Assembly (NCBI RefSeq): GCF_004011805.1
Contig: NZ_RCHJ01000003.1
Coordinates: 496,001 to 560,000, forward strand
Length of the DNA: 64,000 bases
Reading direction: 5' to 3'
Source of the DNA: Piscinibacter defluvii
Lineage (GTDB): Bacteria; Pseudomonadota; Gammaproteobacteria; Burkholderiales; Burkholderiaceae_C
Shown here: positions 1-8,533 of the stretch, piece after piece
How the letters are laid out: each line of letters starts with the position of its first letter
How positions within the stretch are numbered: the stretch's first letter is position 1
The notes under the pieces: generated by a model
Seen by the model: the letters and a program-made list of their open reading frames with translations, nothing else
Database searches by the model: none
What the model was told of the DNA's origin: nothing
Translations under genes and position numbers: made by a program

Positions 1-1291
1 ACAACTGCAGCAGCATGGCCTGGGCACGCTGGCGCACCTGGTTGGCGAGTTCACGCTGGCTCTGCTGCAGCGTGTAGTCCTTGTCGAGCGCGGCCATCCC
101 GAGCCGCAGGTTCCGCTCGAGGAAGACGTAGGCATAGTCGGCCGCGATCACATCGCGGTACTGGCCGATCAGGCTGTCGGCCAGCCCCGAGCCGGGAATC
201 GTCGCACCGATCGACAGCATCCGGTACACCGGCTCGGTGGTCTGATTGACGAAGCCCACCTCGGCGGAGTTGTTGGGGATCGCGGTGCGCGTCGCGATCT
301 TGTCGGCGATCGACCGCATCATGGTCTCGACCCGGGCCGTGAAGGGCGTGTGCGTGTAGCCCGTGTTCAACGTGACGACGTCGCAGTTCGTGTAGTCGTT
401 GCAGCGCAGCAGGTGCTGGGTGACGCTGGTGCCGGTCGCGGCCGCCTGGCCGTAGAGCAACTGGCTGATCGAGGTGATTGTCGGCGGCACGGGCTCCGGG
501 TCGCGGTTCGCGCTCTCCGGATGGAAGATGACGGTGCCGACGATGCTCATGATCAACTCGCGCTCGGCATCGTCCAGAGCCGTGCCGGTGCGCTGCAGTG
601 CCTTCCAGGTGAGGTTGCCGACGAAGGGTGCTTTGTTGCGCACATTGGGATCGGTGGAGCCGCGCGCCGAGGCCAGGATCCCCGGCCGGTCGCTGGCACA
701 GCGGCGCCGGGCCGCATCGCGGTCGCTCTCCAGCCCCATCTCGATGGCCAGGTCGGCGCAGGCCTCTTGCGAGCTGTAGCCCGTGGCCTCGGCCGCCGTG
801 CTGACGATGGCCTTGGCGGTCTCGCAGGAGTTGATTCGCGCGTTGTTGATCCAGGTCTCCAGGCCCTTCGCCCACTTGGTCAGGCCACCCAGCAGCGGCG
901 AGACCGACTCCAGCGCGAGCTGGAAGGCAATGCCGGGCAGCGCTGCCGTGATGTTGCGCAGCATGTTCTTGAACTCCTCGGCGGAGATGTGCGAGAACGA
1001 GCCGCCGAAGACGTCGATGCCGCCGCAGCCGGCCTTGGCGCTGGGGAACTGGATCGCGGCGAGCTGATAGACCTTGTTCGGCGAGCGCATGAACAGGCTG
1101 CCGCCGGTGTAGGTGTTGAAGGTCTGACCGCGAAACGCGCCCGGCGCGGTGTAGTTCCCGATCGTGCCGAGGTTGCTGAACATCGTGTTCACCTCGGCAT
1201 TGAGGTCGCCACTCCGTGCGGATCCGGCGTGCAACACGGTGGCCAGGGCGACGATGACAGCGCAGGTGCGCTGGGACGGGCGGTTGGACAT
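1..1291 (-). CDS. traH: Conjugal transfer pilus assembly protein TraH (C-terminus cut by window edge)
   Basis: TraH is a periplasmic/outer-membrane-associated part of the F-type T4SS, needed for pilus assembly and extension. I read about 430 residues on the minus strand, open to base 1, so the C-terminus lies outside the window. The N-terminus has a short charged stretch and a hydrophobic signal peptide ending near ARSGD. The mature part shows family features such as SLFMRSPN, the Gly/Ser-rich GGIDVFGGSFSHIS and a Cys-containing ENSxE-like central region (INSCETA). The start ATG (1291) has a strong AGGAGG 6 bases upstream. traF lies 21 bases upstream, the same order as in F, SXT and IncC elements, where traG usually follows. 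Identity is from recognised motifs and gene order. Confidence 0.9.
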   Translation of the reverse strand, partial: MSNRPSQRTCAVIVALATVLHAGSARSGDLNAEVNTMFSNLGTIGNYTAPGAFRGQTFNTYTGGSLFMRSPNKVYQLAAIQFPSAKAGCGGIDVFGGSFSHISAEEFKNMLRNITAALPGIAFQLALESVSPLLGGLTKWAKGLETWINNARINSCETAKAIVSTAAEATGYSSQEACADLAIEMGLESDRDAARRRCASDRPGILASARGSTDPNVRNKAPFVGNLTWKALQRTGTALDDAERELIMSIVGTVIFHPESANRDPEPVPPTITSISQLLYGQAAATGTSVTQHLLRCNDYTNCDVVTLNTGYTHTPFTARVETMMRSIADKIATRTAIPNNSAEVGFVNQTTEPVYRMLSIGATIPGSGLADSLIGQYRDVIAADYAYVFLERNLRLGMAALDKDYTLQQSQRELANQVRQRAQAMLLQL

Positions 1292-1312
1292 GACGATCCT
1301 CCTGGGAACAGA

Positions 1313-2167
1313 TCAGGGCATCCCGAGCTGCCGCACGGCACTGGGCACCATGGCCTCGAAGGCCGGCGCCGCAGCGGCGGAGATGCGCTCGAGCAATTGC
1401 GACTCGGACAGCACACCGAAGCCGATGGGCACGATGCGGCCGGTGAAGGGCTGCGCCAGGTAGACGGCGGGCACCTGGGCCACGCGCAGCGCGCTGGCCG
1501 CGCCGTTGTCGCGGCGCGCGGATGCGAAGCCCGGCAGCACGCCGCCGTCGAGGCTGACGGCTTCAACACGGATACCGTGACGACCCTGAAACGCTTCGAG
1601 CGTTGGCGCGAAGGCGTGGCAGTAGGGGCAGTCGCCGCGGAAGAAGAACAGCAGCACATGGTCGCGACCCAGCTCGGCAATCGAGCGCGAGCGATCACCC
1701 ATTTGCTGGGCCTCGAAGACTTCCAGCGCCTTGGCGTTGACCGGGCGACCCTGCAGCGTGGGATCGAGCTCCGGCGTGGTCCAGGCGACCCGCTGCGCCA
1801 CGTCCGCGAAGGTCGAGGCCTGGGCGACGACCTTGGCCTCGAGCTCCATGTAGCGCCGCACGTTGGCCTCGGTCGGCCGCATGACAGCGATGCCGCGCAG
1901 ATCCTCGACCTGCTGGCGCAGGCGCTCAAGGTCTATGAGCTCAGGCGGCCGGGCGGCTCGACGTGGATCGCGGGCCGTGGCAGGCGGTGCCGCGGGCTTG
2001 GGCGGCACGGGCCGAGGTAGCTCGGCTTCGGGCACCGGGTCTTCGTAGAAGTGCCATCCGCGCCACGTGTCGCCCCAGAAACGGGGCGACTCGTTCCCGG
2101 CACCGCTCGCTGTCGGTGAAGACAGTACAACCAGCGCGAGCAAGATCAAGCGGCGGATGCCGTGCAT
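1313..2167 (-). CDS. traF: Conjugal pilus assembly protein TraF, thioredoxin-like, with intact CxxC
   Basis: 284 residues with a signal peptide (start MHGIRR, cleavage near ASGAG). An early Pro-rich region follows, with the WHFYEDP motif typical of F-type TraF around residue 35, and then a thioredoxin-like C-terminal half. F-plasmid TraF has lost its redox motif, but this protein keeps FFRGDCPYCHAFAP, so it is likely to act as a periplasmic disulfide oxidase or isomerase on Cys-rich partners (TraN, TraU, TraH). The in-frame reading continues upstream to about 2308, but ATG 2167 is preferred: it has GAGGTG upstream and begins exactly at the signal peptide. It is 8 bases downstream of the preceding small gene. 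Confidence 0.9.
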   Translation of the reverse strand: MHGIRRLILLALVVLSSPTASGAGNESPRFWGDTWRGWHFYEDPVPEAELPRPVPPKPAAPPATARDPRRAARPPELIDLERLRQQVEDLRGIAVMRPTEANVRRYMELEAKVVAQASTFADVAQRVAWTTPELDPTLQGRPVNAKALEVFEAQQMGDRSRSIAELGRDHVLLFFFRGDCPYCHAFAPTLEAFQGRHGIRVEAVSLDGGVLPGFASARRDNGAASALRVAQVPAVYLAQPFTGRIVPIGFGVLSESQLLERISAAAAPAFEAMVPSAVRQLGMP

Positions 2168-2175
2168 CGCACACC

Positions 2176-2568
2176 TCAGGAAAGCGAGCGCGGCGGCAGC
2201 CCGTCGCGGCAGTAGTCGATGCCGAAGTCGATAGTCCGCCGGCGCGGGCCCGGCTCTCCGGGAAGCTGCACACCGTCCTGCCAGAAGCTGACCTTGAGAC
2301 GACGGCATCCTGGCTGCGCATAGCGGCGCTCCGTGCTCACGTCAATGTTGATCGGCGAGGTGGCCTTGAAACGCGCCTTGATGGCGTCCGCCATCGGTCC
2401 CGACAGCACGCCGTGCGCACGCCCATCCGGCGCATCGATGGCCGCCAGCAGCAGCGGGCGTGCGTCGGGTACCGCGAGGCGTTCCTCGGCGGTCGCCATT
2501 GACGAAGCCAGGACCATCGCAAGGCCCAGCGGGAGTGCACAACGAGCGTGCTGGCAGCTCACTGACAT
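2176..2568 (-). CDS. Small periplasmic protein of unknown function in the tra operon
   Basis: 130 residues beginning MSVSCQHARC, with a hydrophobic signal peptide ending around MATAEE. The mature part has no motif I recognise. It contains Cys residues at QPGCRR and DYCRDG that could form one disulfide, and a basic strand-like segment LKVSFWQDGVQLPGEPG. The start overlaps the last 10 bases of traN and the stop is 8 bases before traF, so translation is probably coupled to the T4SS genes. The location suggests an accessory of pilus or mating-pair assembly, or a substrate of the operon's disulfide enzymes. This is inferred from context only. Confidence 0.65.
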   Translation of the reverse strand: MSVSCQHARCALPLGLAMVLASSMATAEERLAVPDARPLLLAAIDAPDGRAHGVLSGPMADAIKARFKATSPINIDVSTERRYAQPGCRRLKVSFWQDGVQLPGEPGPRRRTIDFGIDYCRDGLPPRSLS

Positions 2569-4949
2569 CTCCCCTGGCCGTAGTAGCAGGTCGGGATGCG
2601 CCCGCCACTCTGGCCTTGCAGCGTGGCCACGTTGGGCAGGGTCGGCACCAGCGAGGCATAGAACTCGCTCAAGTCCATCGTTGCAAAGTCGAGCGACTGC
2701 AACTGGGCGACCGTGAAGCCAGAGCAGTCCGGGTTCTCCGCGCTGCCCCAGCCCTTGCCGACCTGCGTTCGCCCCTGCTCGTTGACGATGCGGGCCAGCA
2801 TGCTGTTGAAGCAGCATTTGCGCGTGGTGTGCGTGATGCACGAGACGCAGGAGCCGAAGACGCGGATGCAGGAGGAGCAGTAGGTGCCGACGGCGTGGCA
2901 CAAGCCGGCACCTTCCTTCATCGCGAGCTTGCCTTCCTCCTCGTCGCAGGAGGATGCCGACATCACGACGTAGATGATCACGGCGATGACCAGCGACCAG
3001 GGATCGAAAGCCACGACCAGGCTCTGGCCGGAGTACACCGCCACAGACCCCGCGGGCAATGCAGCGCCGTTGACGGCCACCGTGACGCCGTAGGTGGTGA
3101 ACGTGCCGCTGAAGCCGCCGCCCATGAGCAGGGCCGACATGCCCTGGTAGATGAACTGGCGGTTCTCCGCGTTCATCAGCACGTCGTAGACCAGCCGCGA
3201 GCCGGTGCCGAAGAGGCTCTGGTTGGTCATGCCGGCGCCGGCGTTGTCGGCGTAGCAGCAGTTCTTCAGCAGCCGGTCGCGGCAGCGGTTGTCCTCGCCC
3301 TTGAAGACCTGCATGCGGTCGGTGTCGAGGTAGACGCCGGCTTCGCGCGCAGCCTCGAGCATCGACATGCTGCGCGCGAAGTCGGGGTCGTTCGCGTGGC
3401 TGATGTCGTAGCAGTTGCCCTGCAGGCAGAAGACGTTCGACGGACAGTTGCTGGCGCTGGTCACCGTCTGCGCCGGCACCGGGCAGCTGTAGCTGTCCTC
3501 GTACACCTCGCAGGCACCGGTGACGGGGTTGCTGCGCCGGCAGACCGAACCCGATGGCGAGCAGCCGGCGGCGACCAGCGGCCCGCACTGGCTGCCCGGC
3601 GCGGTGCCGCTGCAGTTCATCGTGCTCTCGTACTGCCAGCAGTCGCGGGTCACCGATGAGCCGTCGATCACCTTCGTCGCCGGGCCATCGGTGCACACGT
3701 CCGCGGTCTGCACCGTGCAGCGGCTGCCGTCGGCGACGGCGGGGCACTGGTCGTCCCAGCGGTCGGTTTCGGTGATGGTGGTGCGGGGGCGGGTGTACGA
3801 CAGCCGCATCGTCGGGATCGGACCGTAGGCCAGGTTCGGATCCCAGCCGGCGACGCTGCGCTCGCCGTCGAGGTTCCAGTAGTAGCCGGGCAGGCTGCCC
3901 GTCACGTCGTAACCGACAAGTGCCGTGGCGCCACCGGCCGGCGCATAGCAGCGCGTGCCGTCGAGCGCCGTCGTCGTGCAGCCGCTGTCGCCCTGGCAGG
4001 CGGTGTCCTGGATCAGGTCGCCGCTTTGCGTGCCGGCCGGGCAGGCCGCATAGCGTTTCAGGAAGGGCGCGATGGTGCTGCAGCTGTCGCTGGAGTCGCC
4101 GCTGCCGGTGCAGATCGCGGCTCGCTCGGCGGCGATCATGGCCGTCAGGGTGCAGGTATCGCCGGCGCAGGCCTTGTCGGCAACCCAGACGCCTGAGCGC
4201 GCCGCGCCGAAGTTCCAGGCGTAGCGGGTCCCCAGCACCGCGACCCTCTGCGGGAACACCACCGGTGTCGTCATGTCGACTTCGAAGAAGGCCAGCGGCG
4301 CTGCGTCCTGCGTGACGCGGAAGTGCTGTGCCGTCTCCGGGCGGTCGGGCAGGCACTGCACGTCCAGACCGGTGCGGCCCACGTCGGCGCGGGCGAACCA
4401 GTCACCGGGCGTGCAGTTGGTGTTGCGTTCGATGCCGACGGTGAGACTGCGCGTGCAGCCGTAGCTGCCGATGCCTTCGTAGCGCAGGCAACTGCGTGTC
4501 TGTGTGCCAGCGGGGACCGCCGTCGTCGTGGTCGCGCAGCCGCTGTAGTACGACGCCAGGTTCTCGAGCACGCTGGACGGCGAGCGGGCAATGCCGTGGG
4601 CCGCGGACACGGAGGGATCGCCGGGATCGATGGCCGGCCGTGGCAGGTTCGCCGACCCCATCGCGCCACGCTGCGCTTGGCACACCGTGTCGTTCGGCAA
4701 GGTCGCGCAGAGCGACAGCCGCGCGCTGCCTTGGGACGACAGGTTGGGCTGCCGGTAGTACGCGGACTCGGGCGGTGCTGCGGTGTAACCCGGCACGACG
4801 CTGGTGGCGCTGGGCGCATTGACGGTGGCGCGGGCGGTCTGGTTGGCGGCCTGGCCTGCCGCGACACCTTCCTCGTGCGGGCCGGCTGGCGCCGTCACCG
4901 GGGTCACAGCCACGCAGAACGCGGTGAAGCAGGCGATCAGCTTGCGCAT
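2559..4949 (-). CDS. traN: Mating-pair stabilization adhesin TraN
   Basis: 796 residues, signal peptide MRKLIACFTAFCVAVTPV. TraN is the large Cys-rich outer-membrane protein that stabilises mating pairs by contacting recipient surface proteins. Many paired cysteines run through the protein (for example CLPDRPE, CPAGTQ, CSPSGSVCRR, CPVPAQ, CCYADNAG). A hydrophobic segment near residue 640 (SLVIAVIIYVVMS) is followed by a dense Cys block with CxxC units (CSSCIRVFGSCVSC). The closing region matches TraN family ends (GWGSAENPDCSGF). Length is in the range of SXT/IncC TraN rather than the shorter F protein. ATG 4949 is chosen because the signal peptide starts there. trbC ends 4 bases upstream. The many disulfides explain the thioredoxin-fold genes in the same operon. 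Confidence 0.9.
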   Translation of the reverse strand: MRKLIACFTAFCVAVTPVTAPAGPHEEGVAAGQAANQTARATVNAPSATSVVPGYTAAPPESAYYRQPNLSSQGSARLSLCATLPNDTVCQAQRGAMGSANLPRPAIDPGDPSVSAAHGIARSPSSVLENLASYYSGCATTTTAVPAGTQTRSCLRYEGIGSYGCTRSLTVGIERNTNCTPGDWFARADVGRTGLDVQCLPDRPETAQHFRVTQDAAPLAFFEVDMTTPVVFPQRVAVLGTRYAWNFGAARSGVWVADKACAGDTCTLTAMIAAERAAICTGSGDSSDSCSTIAPFLKRYAACPAGTQSGDLIQDTACQGDSGCTTTALDGTRCYAPAGGATALVGYDVTGSLPGYYWNLDGERSVAGWDPNLAYGPIPTMRLSYTRPRTTITETDRWDDQCPAVADGSRCTVQTADVCTDGPATKVIDGSSVTRDCWQYESTMNCSGTAPGSQCGPLVAAGCSPSGSVCRRSNPVTGACEVYEDSYSCPVPAQTVTSASNCPSNVFCLQGNCYDISHANDPDFARSMSMLEAAREAGVYLDTDRMQVFKGEDNRCRDRLLKNCCYADNAGAGMTNQSLFGTGSRLVYDVLMNAENRQFIYQGMSALLMGGGFSGTFTTYGVTVAVNGAALPAGSVAVYSGQSLVVAFDPWSLVIAVIIYVVMSASSCDEEEGKLAMKEGAGLCHAVGTYCSSCIRVFGSCVSCITHTTRKCCFNSMLARIVNEQGRTQVGKGWGSAENPDCSGFTVAQLQSLDFATMDLSEFYASLVPTLPNVATLQGQSGGRIPTCYYGQGRCQ

Positions 4950-4953
4950 GGCG

Positions 4954-5598
4954 TCACTTCCGGCGGCCGAGGCGGGCCAGAAAGCGGCCGGCGTCCTTCG
5001 CGAAGGCCGGCGCTGAACGTTGGAAGTGATCCAGCGCGTAGTCGAGGCTGACATCGCCCGCCGCTAAGACGTGGTCGTCGGACCGCGTACATTGCTCGCC
5101 GCTGCAGGCGGCGTCCTGCCCGCCCGCCCGGGCGAGCACGAACGCCGGCACGCGCTGGATCGCATAGCGGTCGAAGGCCCGCGGATCGATCTGGACGGCC
5201 ACTGGACGTGTGCCGATCAGTTGCTGGATGCGCGCCGCGGTGCGTGGCAGCGAGCCTTCGGACAGTCCGCGCAGCAGCAACTGCGCGCGAGCGCGTGTTG
5301 CTTGATCCACCAACCGCGCCAGCGTGGCCTCGGGCATGGACAGGCTGATGAAGACGATCAGGCGCGGCTCGTCGGCGCCTGGTAGCGTGGACGCGCCTGT
5401 CGCGGTAGCGAATCCCCGCGCCAGTGCGTCCAGATCCACCGAGGTCTGCGTGGCCGGCGTCGGCAAGGCGTCGATCCGCGGCATCACCTTGGCGGGAGGA
5501 AGGCCGACGGGGGCTTGCGCGCGCACCGCCGCAGCGGTGCACAAGAGGCCGACTGCGGCGCCAAGTCCAGCGAGGCAACGGAGTTCAGTAGCCCACAC
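4954..5598 (-). CDS. trbC: Type F pilin assembly protein TrbC
   Basis: 214 residues with an N-terminal signal peptide ending near VRAQAP. The C-terminal two thirds has the TrbC thioredoxin-like fold: strand LIVFISLSMP, helix, then RPVAVQIDPRAFDRYAIQ and the cis-Pro loop VPAFVLA. It has no CxxC active site, as usual for TrbC, which works with TraW as a structural periplasmic factor in pilus assembly. Two Cys (DAACSGEQC) near the C-terminus may form a disulfide. The gene overlaps the end of traU by 14 bases and lies 4 bases before traN, the normal traW-traU-trbC-traN order. Confidence 0.87.
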   Translation of the reverse strand: MWATELRCLAGLGAAVGLLCTAAAVRAQAPVGLPPAKVMPRIDALPTPATQTSVDLDALARGFATATGASTLPGADEPRLIVFISLSMPEATLARLVDQATRARAQLLLRGLSEGSLPRTAARIQQLIGTRPVAVQIDPRAFDRYAIQRVPAFVLARAGGQDAACSGEQCTRSDDHVLAAGDVSLDYALDHFQRSAPAFAKDAGRFLARLGRRK

Positions 5599-6607
5599 AG
5601 CAGTTCCTCTTGCGGAACAACATGAAGGCGAAGTCCTCGCCGCGCACCGGGTACTCCTTGCCGGCGCCCCAGACGATGGTGCTGCGGCCGAAGGGCTGGC
5701 AGCAGCGTCCGCCGTCCTTCGCCGTGTTGGTCACCGGGTAGGTCAGCTGGGTCTTGTAGGCGGTCTTGTCCATCGCCGGTAGGAAGTAGGGGCCGCAGAG
5801 GCCCGCCCTGCCATGCCAGCCCCAGGCCAGCAGTTCGCGGTGCATCTTGGCGGTCAGGCGCTGGGCGATCAGCGCCGCCGTGCGCACGCCGCCGAGGTGG
5901 TAGGGCACGTGGCCGTCGAGCGGGTAGAGGCCGCCCTGGCAGCCTGCACACCAGAACATCTCGGCGATGCCGAAGCCTGCGGTCGCCGCGACGCAGTCGG
6001 CCGCGCAGGCCGCCACGGCCACCGGGTTGGCGAACAGCACCGCCTCGGGGTTGAGGATCAGCGTCAGTTCGTCGTCGTTCCACAGCGGGTCGACTTCGGT
6101 GAGGTAGGCGAGGTCGAACGAGCCACGTTCCAGGCACGGAAAGTCCGTCACGACCTCCAGCCAGTACAGCACCGGGTTCATGTAGAAGTGCGCCTGGTAG
6201 AAGCTGCCACCGTCACCGTCGCCCTCCGGCCGCGTGAAGCGCGCGGCAGTCGGCGCATCGATGCCGGGGTCCAGGTCGACGCCGCCGAGCGACGCCAGAC
6301 AGAAGGGCTTGCGGACTGCCTCGACATGGCGTGCCGGCTCCCAGAAACCGATCGACAGGCCGACGGTCGGGTTCACGCCGCAACTGCAGACGGGGCTGGA
6401 CGGATTGGCGATGTCTTCCTGCCCGTCGAGATTGGCCAGCGTGGTGCCGCCCAGTGTGATCGGCAGGATGCAGCTCCAGCAGATGTCGGTGATGGGGTTC
6501 GGGAACCGACCCGTGCAGGTCAGGCTGTCGCCGGCCAGCGCGGTGCCGGTCGCGAGCGTGGCGGCCAGTACCGCGGCCCATGCGCGCAGGTATCGGCCGA
6601 TACTCAT
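5585..6607 (-). CDS. traU: Conjugal transfer protein TraU
   Basis: 340 residues with a signal peptide (start MSIGRYLRAW, cleavage near ALAGD). TraU is periplasmic and is needed for DNA transfer more than for pilus formation in F. The mature N-terminus has the family hallmark CTGRFPNPITDICWSC and then PITLGG. Conserved Cys pairs follow (CSCGVNP, CAADCVAA, FWCAGCQGG), and the end is GxDFxFxxFRKRNCCVGY-like. Length matches the family. Its ATG overlaps the traW stop in an ATGA junction, which implies translational coupling. Confidence 0.92.
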   Translation of the reverse strand: MSIGRYLRAWAAVLAATLATGTALAGDSLTCTGRFPNPITDICWSCILPITLGGTTLANLDGQEDIANPSSPVCSCGVNPTVGLSIGFWEPARHVEAVRKPFCLASLGGVDLDPGIDAPTAARFTRPEGDGDGGSFYQAHFYMNPVLYWLEVVTDFPCLERGSFDLAYLTEVDPLWNDDELTLILNPEAVLFANPVAVAACAADCVAATAGFGIAEMFWCAGCQGGLYPLDGHVPYHLGGVRTAALIAQRLTAKMHRELLAWGWHGRAGLCGPYFLPAMDKTAYKTQLTYPVTNTAKDGGRCCQPFGRSTIVWGAGKEYPVRGEDFAFMLFRKRNCCVGY

Positions 6608-7233
6608 GGCAGCCCCAGTTCGTCGATGCGCAGGCGCAGTCCGTCCTGCGACACCAGCGCCGGCACCTGGCGGATGCCGAAGCGGCGGGTCAGGGTGCCG
6701 GCCTGGTCGTAGTACACGGGCACGCGCCAGGCCTTCATCAGGTCGAGGTAGGAGCCTCCCGTCAGGATCGGCTTGATGCGGCCCGCGTAGCGTCCGCTCA
6801 GCTCGCGGGCGTGTTTCACCTGCCGCGGGTCGCGGGCGTCGAAGAACAGCAGGTGGCGCGACAGCGACACCACCTCCAGCGGGTTCTTGCGTGTGCCCGC
6901 CGCGAACATCAGGCGGCCCTGCGAGTCGGTGATGTTGCGGTCGAGCGTGAAACTCGGGTCGACGTAGAAGGTGCGCGGGCGCTCGGTGGTGCGCAGGCCT
7001 TCGACGGGCGGCGGCTGGCGCACGGTGTCGATGCCGCGGGCCCGTGCCGCCTCCGCGAGCCGCTGCAACTCGCCGCTGCGCTCCTTCTCGCGCAGCCGCT
7101 GCTCGATGAAGGCCAGCAAGTGCGGCTCGGCGATCTCATAGGTCGGCCCGAGGGTGCCGAGATCGACTGCGCTGGCCCTGCCGCCGACGGCCAGCAAGGC
7201 CGCGACCAACAACGGCGCGGCGGCCCGGCTCAT
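6604..7233 (-). CDS. traW: Type F pilus assembly protein TraW
   Basis: 209 residues from MSRAAAPLL, signal peptide ending near GRASAVD. The mature protein has the TraW signature: an N-terminal DLGTLGPTYEIAEPHLL motif, a helical LREKERSGEL segment, and a TrbC/thioredoxin-like C-terminus with RTFYVDPSF, a strand HLLFFDARDP and the cis-Pro motif FGIRQVPALV. No CxxC is present. An alternative in-frame start 6 codons upstream (7251) is less likely: ATG 7233 makes a 4-base ATGA overlap with the preceding gene. TraW and TrbC are known to interact; here they flank traU. Confidence 0.9.
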   Translation of the reverse strand: MSRAAAPLLVAALLAVGGRASAVDLGTLGPTYEIAEPHLLAFIEQRLREKERSGELQRLAEAARARGIDTVRQPPPVEGLRTTERPRTFYVDPSFTLDRNITDSQGRLMFAAGTRKNPLEVVSLSRHLLFFDARDPRQVKHARELSGRYAGRIKPILTGGSYLDLMKAWRVPVYYDQAGTLTRRFGIRQVPALVSQDGLRLRIDELGLP

Positions 7234-7604
7234 CGGGTACCCCGCGTGCAATCGATCAGGGCCGCGAGGCTGGCGAGCGCCGCGGCGTCGCGCAGATGGC
7301 TCGCCCGGATCATGCCCATCAGCACCGGGTTGCCGTCCCCCACCGCCATCGCCACGCGCAGCTCCGCGGTCGTCAACGAACGGCCGCAGCGCTGCAACCA
7401 GGCCTGCCGGTATGCACGGGCACCGTCGTGGGCGGCCGGCGCGATGCGCGCAAGCAGTGCCAGATAGTCCTCGATCGGCATCTCGCTGGTGCCGGGAGCA
7501 CCCGGCTGCGCCGGCGAGGTCTGCGCGCGCACAGGGCCGGGACCAGCCGCGGCAAGAACAAGCAGGGCCAACAGGGTGCCGGCAAGGTGTCGAGCGTGTT
7601 GCAT
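7230..7604 (-). CDS. Small periplasmic protein of unknown function between S26 peptidase and traW
   Basis: 124 residues with a clear signal peptide (MQHARHLAGTLLALLVLAAA, cleavage near VRAQTS). The mature part is mostly helical, with two Cys (LQRCGRS, LIDCTRG) and no motif I recognise. It begins 12 bases after the signal-peptidase gene and its stop overlaps the traW start as ATGA, so it belongs to the transfer operon. In SXT/IncC-type clusters short uncharacterised reading frames occur at this place. Any role in pilus assembly is inferred from location. Confidence 0.65.
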   Translation of the reverse strand: MQHARHLAGTLLALLVLAAAGPGPVRAQTSPAQPGAPGTSEMPIEDYLALLARIAPAAHDGARAYRQAWLQRCGRSLTTAELRVAMAVGDGNPVLMGMIRASHLRDAAALASLAALIDCTRGTR

Positions 7605-7616
7605 CGCCGTGCCTCG

Positions 7617-8168
7617 TCAGAACAGCGGGATCACGGTGCCGAGCACCTGGTCCGCGCGCACGAGGCCGCTGGCCCGGTAGCGCGAGTCGAAGGAGTCGGG
7701 GCTGGTGCCCTGCACGTAGTAGTGGCCGGCTGGAATCACGGCGGCCAGGATCGGCTCGAGCGCTTGCCGGTCGTGGGTATGGGTCTTGGCCTGGCCGACG
7801 ACCTCGCCGTTGATCGCGACCACGCGCCCTTCGACGGTGATGTGATCGCCGGGCAGGCCGCGCACGATCTTGAAGAAGGGCTGGCCGCGCAGCCCCGGAT
7901 AACGCGCCTGGGCTTCGCCGTCGAAGGCGAACACCACGTAGTCGCCGCGCTTGAGCGCGTTCGTCCCGTACTGCAGCAGCGCCACTCGGCAGGGCAGGCT
8001 CGGTGTCCAGTTGAAGAGCACCGGCAGGCGCGGCGTGGGGTCGATGAACAGGCGCGTGTAGGCGAAGCCCCAGATCGCGAAGACCGGCAGGTACAGGTAC
8101 CAGCGCTGGCGCAGGTGGGCGCCGAAATCGCGGGTGCTGGCTCGGAGGCGGTCAATGCGGTGGGTCAT
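7617..8168 (-). CDS. S26-family conjugative signal peptidase (TraF/TrhF type)
   Basis: 183 residues: short cytoplasmic N-terminus, one membrane segment (WYLYLPVFAIWGFAYTRLF), then a type I signal peptidase domain. The usual boxes are visible: a serine in the box B position (NWTPSLPCRV), KRGDYVVFAFD (box C), FFKIVRGLPGDH with the catalytic lysine (box D), and TSPDSFDSRY (box E). In IncHI/SXT-like systems the homologue (TrhF) processes the pilin, probably the traA product here. Named by family because traF is already used for the thioredoxin-like gene. ATGA overlap with trbI upstream. Confidence 0.87.
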   Translation of the reverse strand: MTHRIDRLRASTRDFGAHLRQRWYLYLPVFAIWGFAYTRLFIDPTPRLPVLFNWTPSLPCRVALLQYGTNALKRGDYVVFAFDGEAQARYPGLRGQPFFKIVRGLPGDHITVEGRVVAINGEVVGQAKTHTHDRQALEPILAAVIPAGHYYVQGTSPDSFDSRYRASGLVRADQVLGTVIPLF

Positions 8169-8533
8169 GGCGCCTCCACCTTGCGGCGCAGATGCGCCGT
8201 CAAGTCCACGGTCCGCGGTGCAGGCGCCGCGACGGCGGTCTTCAGAACCACCAGGCAGCCGCAGTCACGCGGCAGTTCCTCCAGCGCAAGCGGCAGGCGC
8301 TGCGCAAAGCTGCGCGCCATGCGCATTGCCTGCTCGCGCTCGCCCTCGCTTGCGGCGCGCGTCAGGATCAGCGTGAACTCGGCTTCCTTCTGACGGTAGA
8401 CCTCGGCCACATCGACCACGCCGATCAGCTGCGACGGTCGGACCACGACGCGGTCGTAGGCGGCCAGCGTGCCGAGCACGATTGCGCAGGCCATGCCCGC
8501 GTTCAGCAGCGCAGACTTCAGGCCCGGGCTCAT
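8165..8533 (-). CDS. trbI: Conjugal transfer protein TrbI (F type)
   Basis: 122 residues with an N-terminal inner-membrane anchor (LLNAGMACAIVLGTLAAYDRVVV), a short periplasmic coiled segment (VAEVYRQKEAEFTLILTRA) and a region ending DCGCLVVLKTAV. This agrees in size and topology with F-type TrbI, which influences pilus outgrowth and retraction and lies directly after traC. Both ends form 4-base overlaps (traC stop, S26 peptidase start). Assignment rests on position plus the DVxxVxxxKxxEF pattern. Confidence 0.8.
   Translation of the reverse strand: MSPGLKSALLNAGMACAIVLGTLAAYDRVVVRPSQLIGVVDVAEVYRQKEAEFTLILTRAASEGEREQAMRMARSFAQRLPLALEELPRDCGCLVVLKTAVAAPAPRTVDLTAHLRRKVEAP

Noticed and set aside
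51-875. Minus-strand frame of 274 codons in the traH region
   Set aside because: Different frame from traH; the traH frame is open to the window edge and carries family motifs and a signal peptide.
2460-3659. Plus-strand frame of 399 codons opposite traN
   Set aside because: Antisense to a well-supported Cys-rich TraN; no start site or family features.
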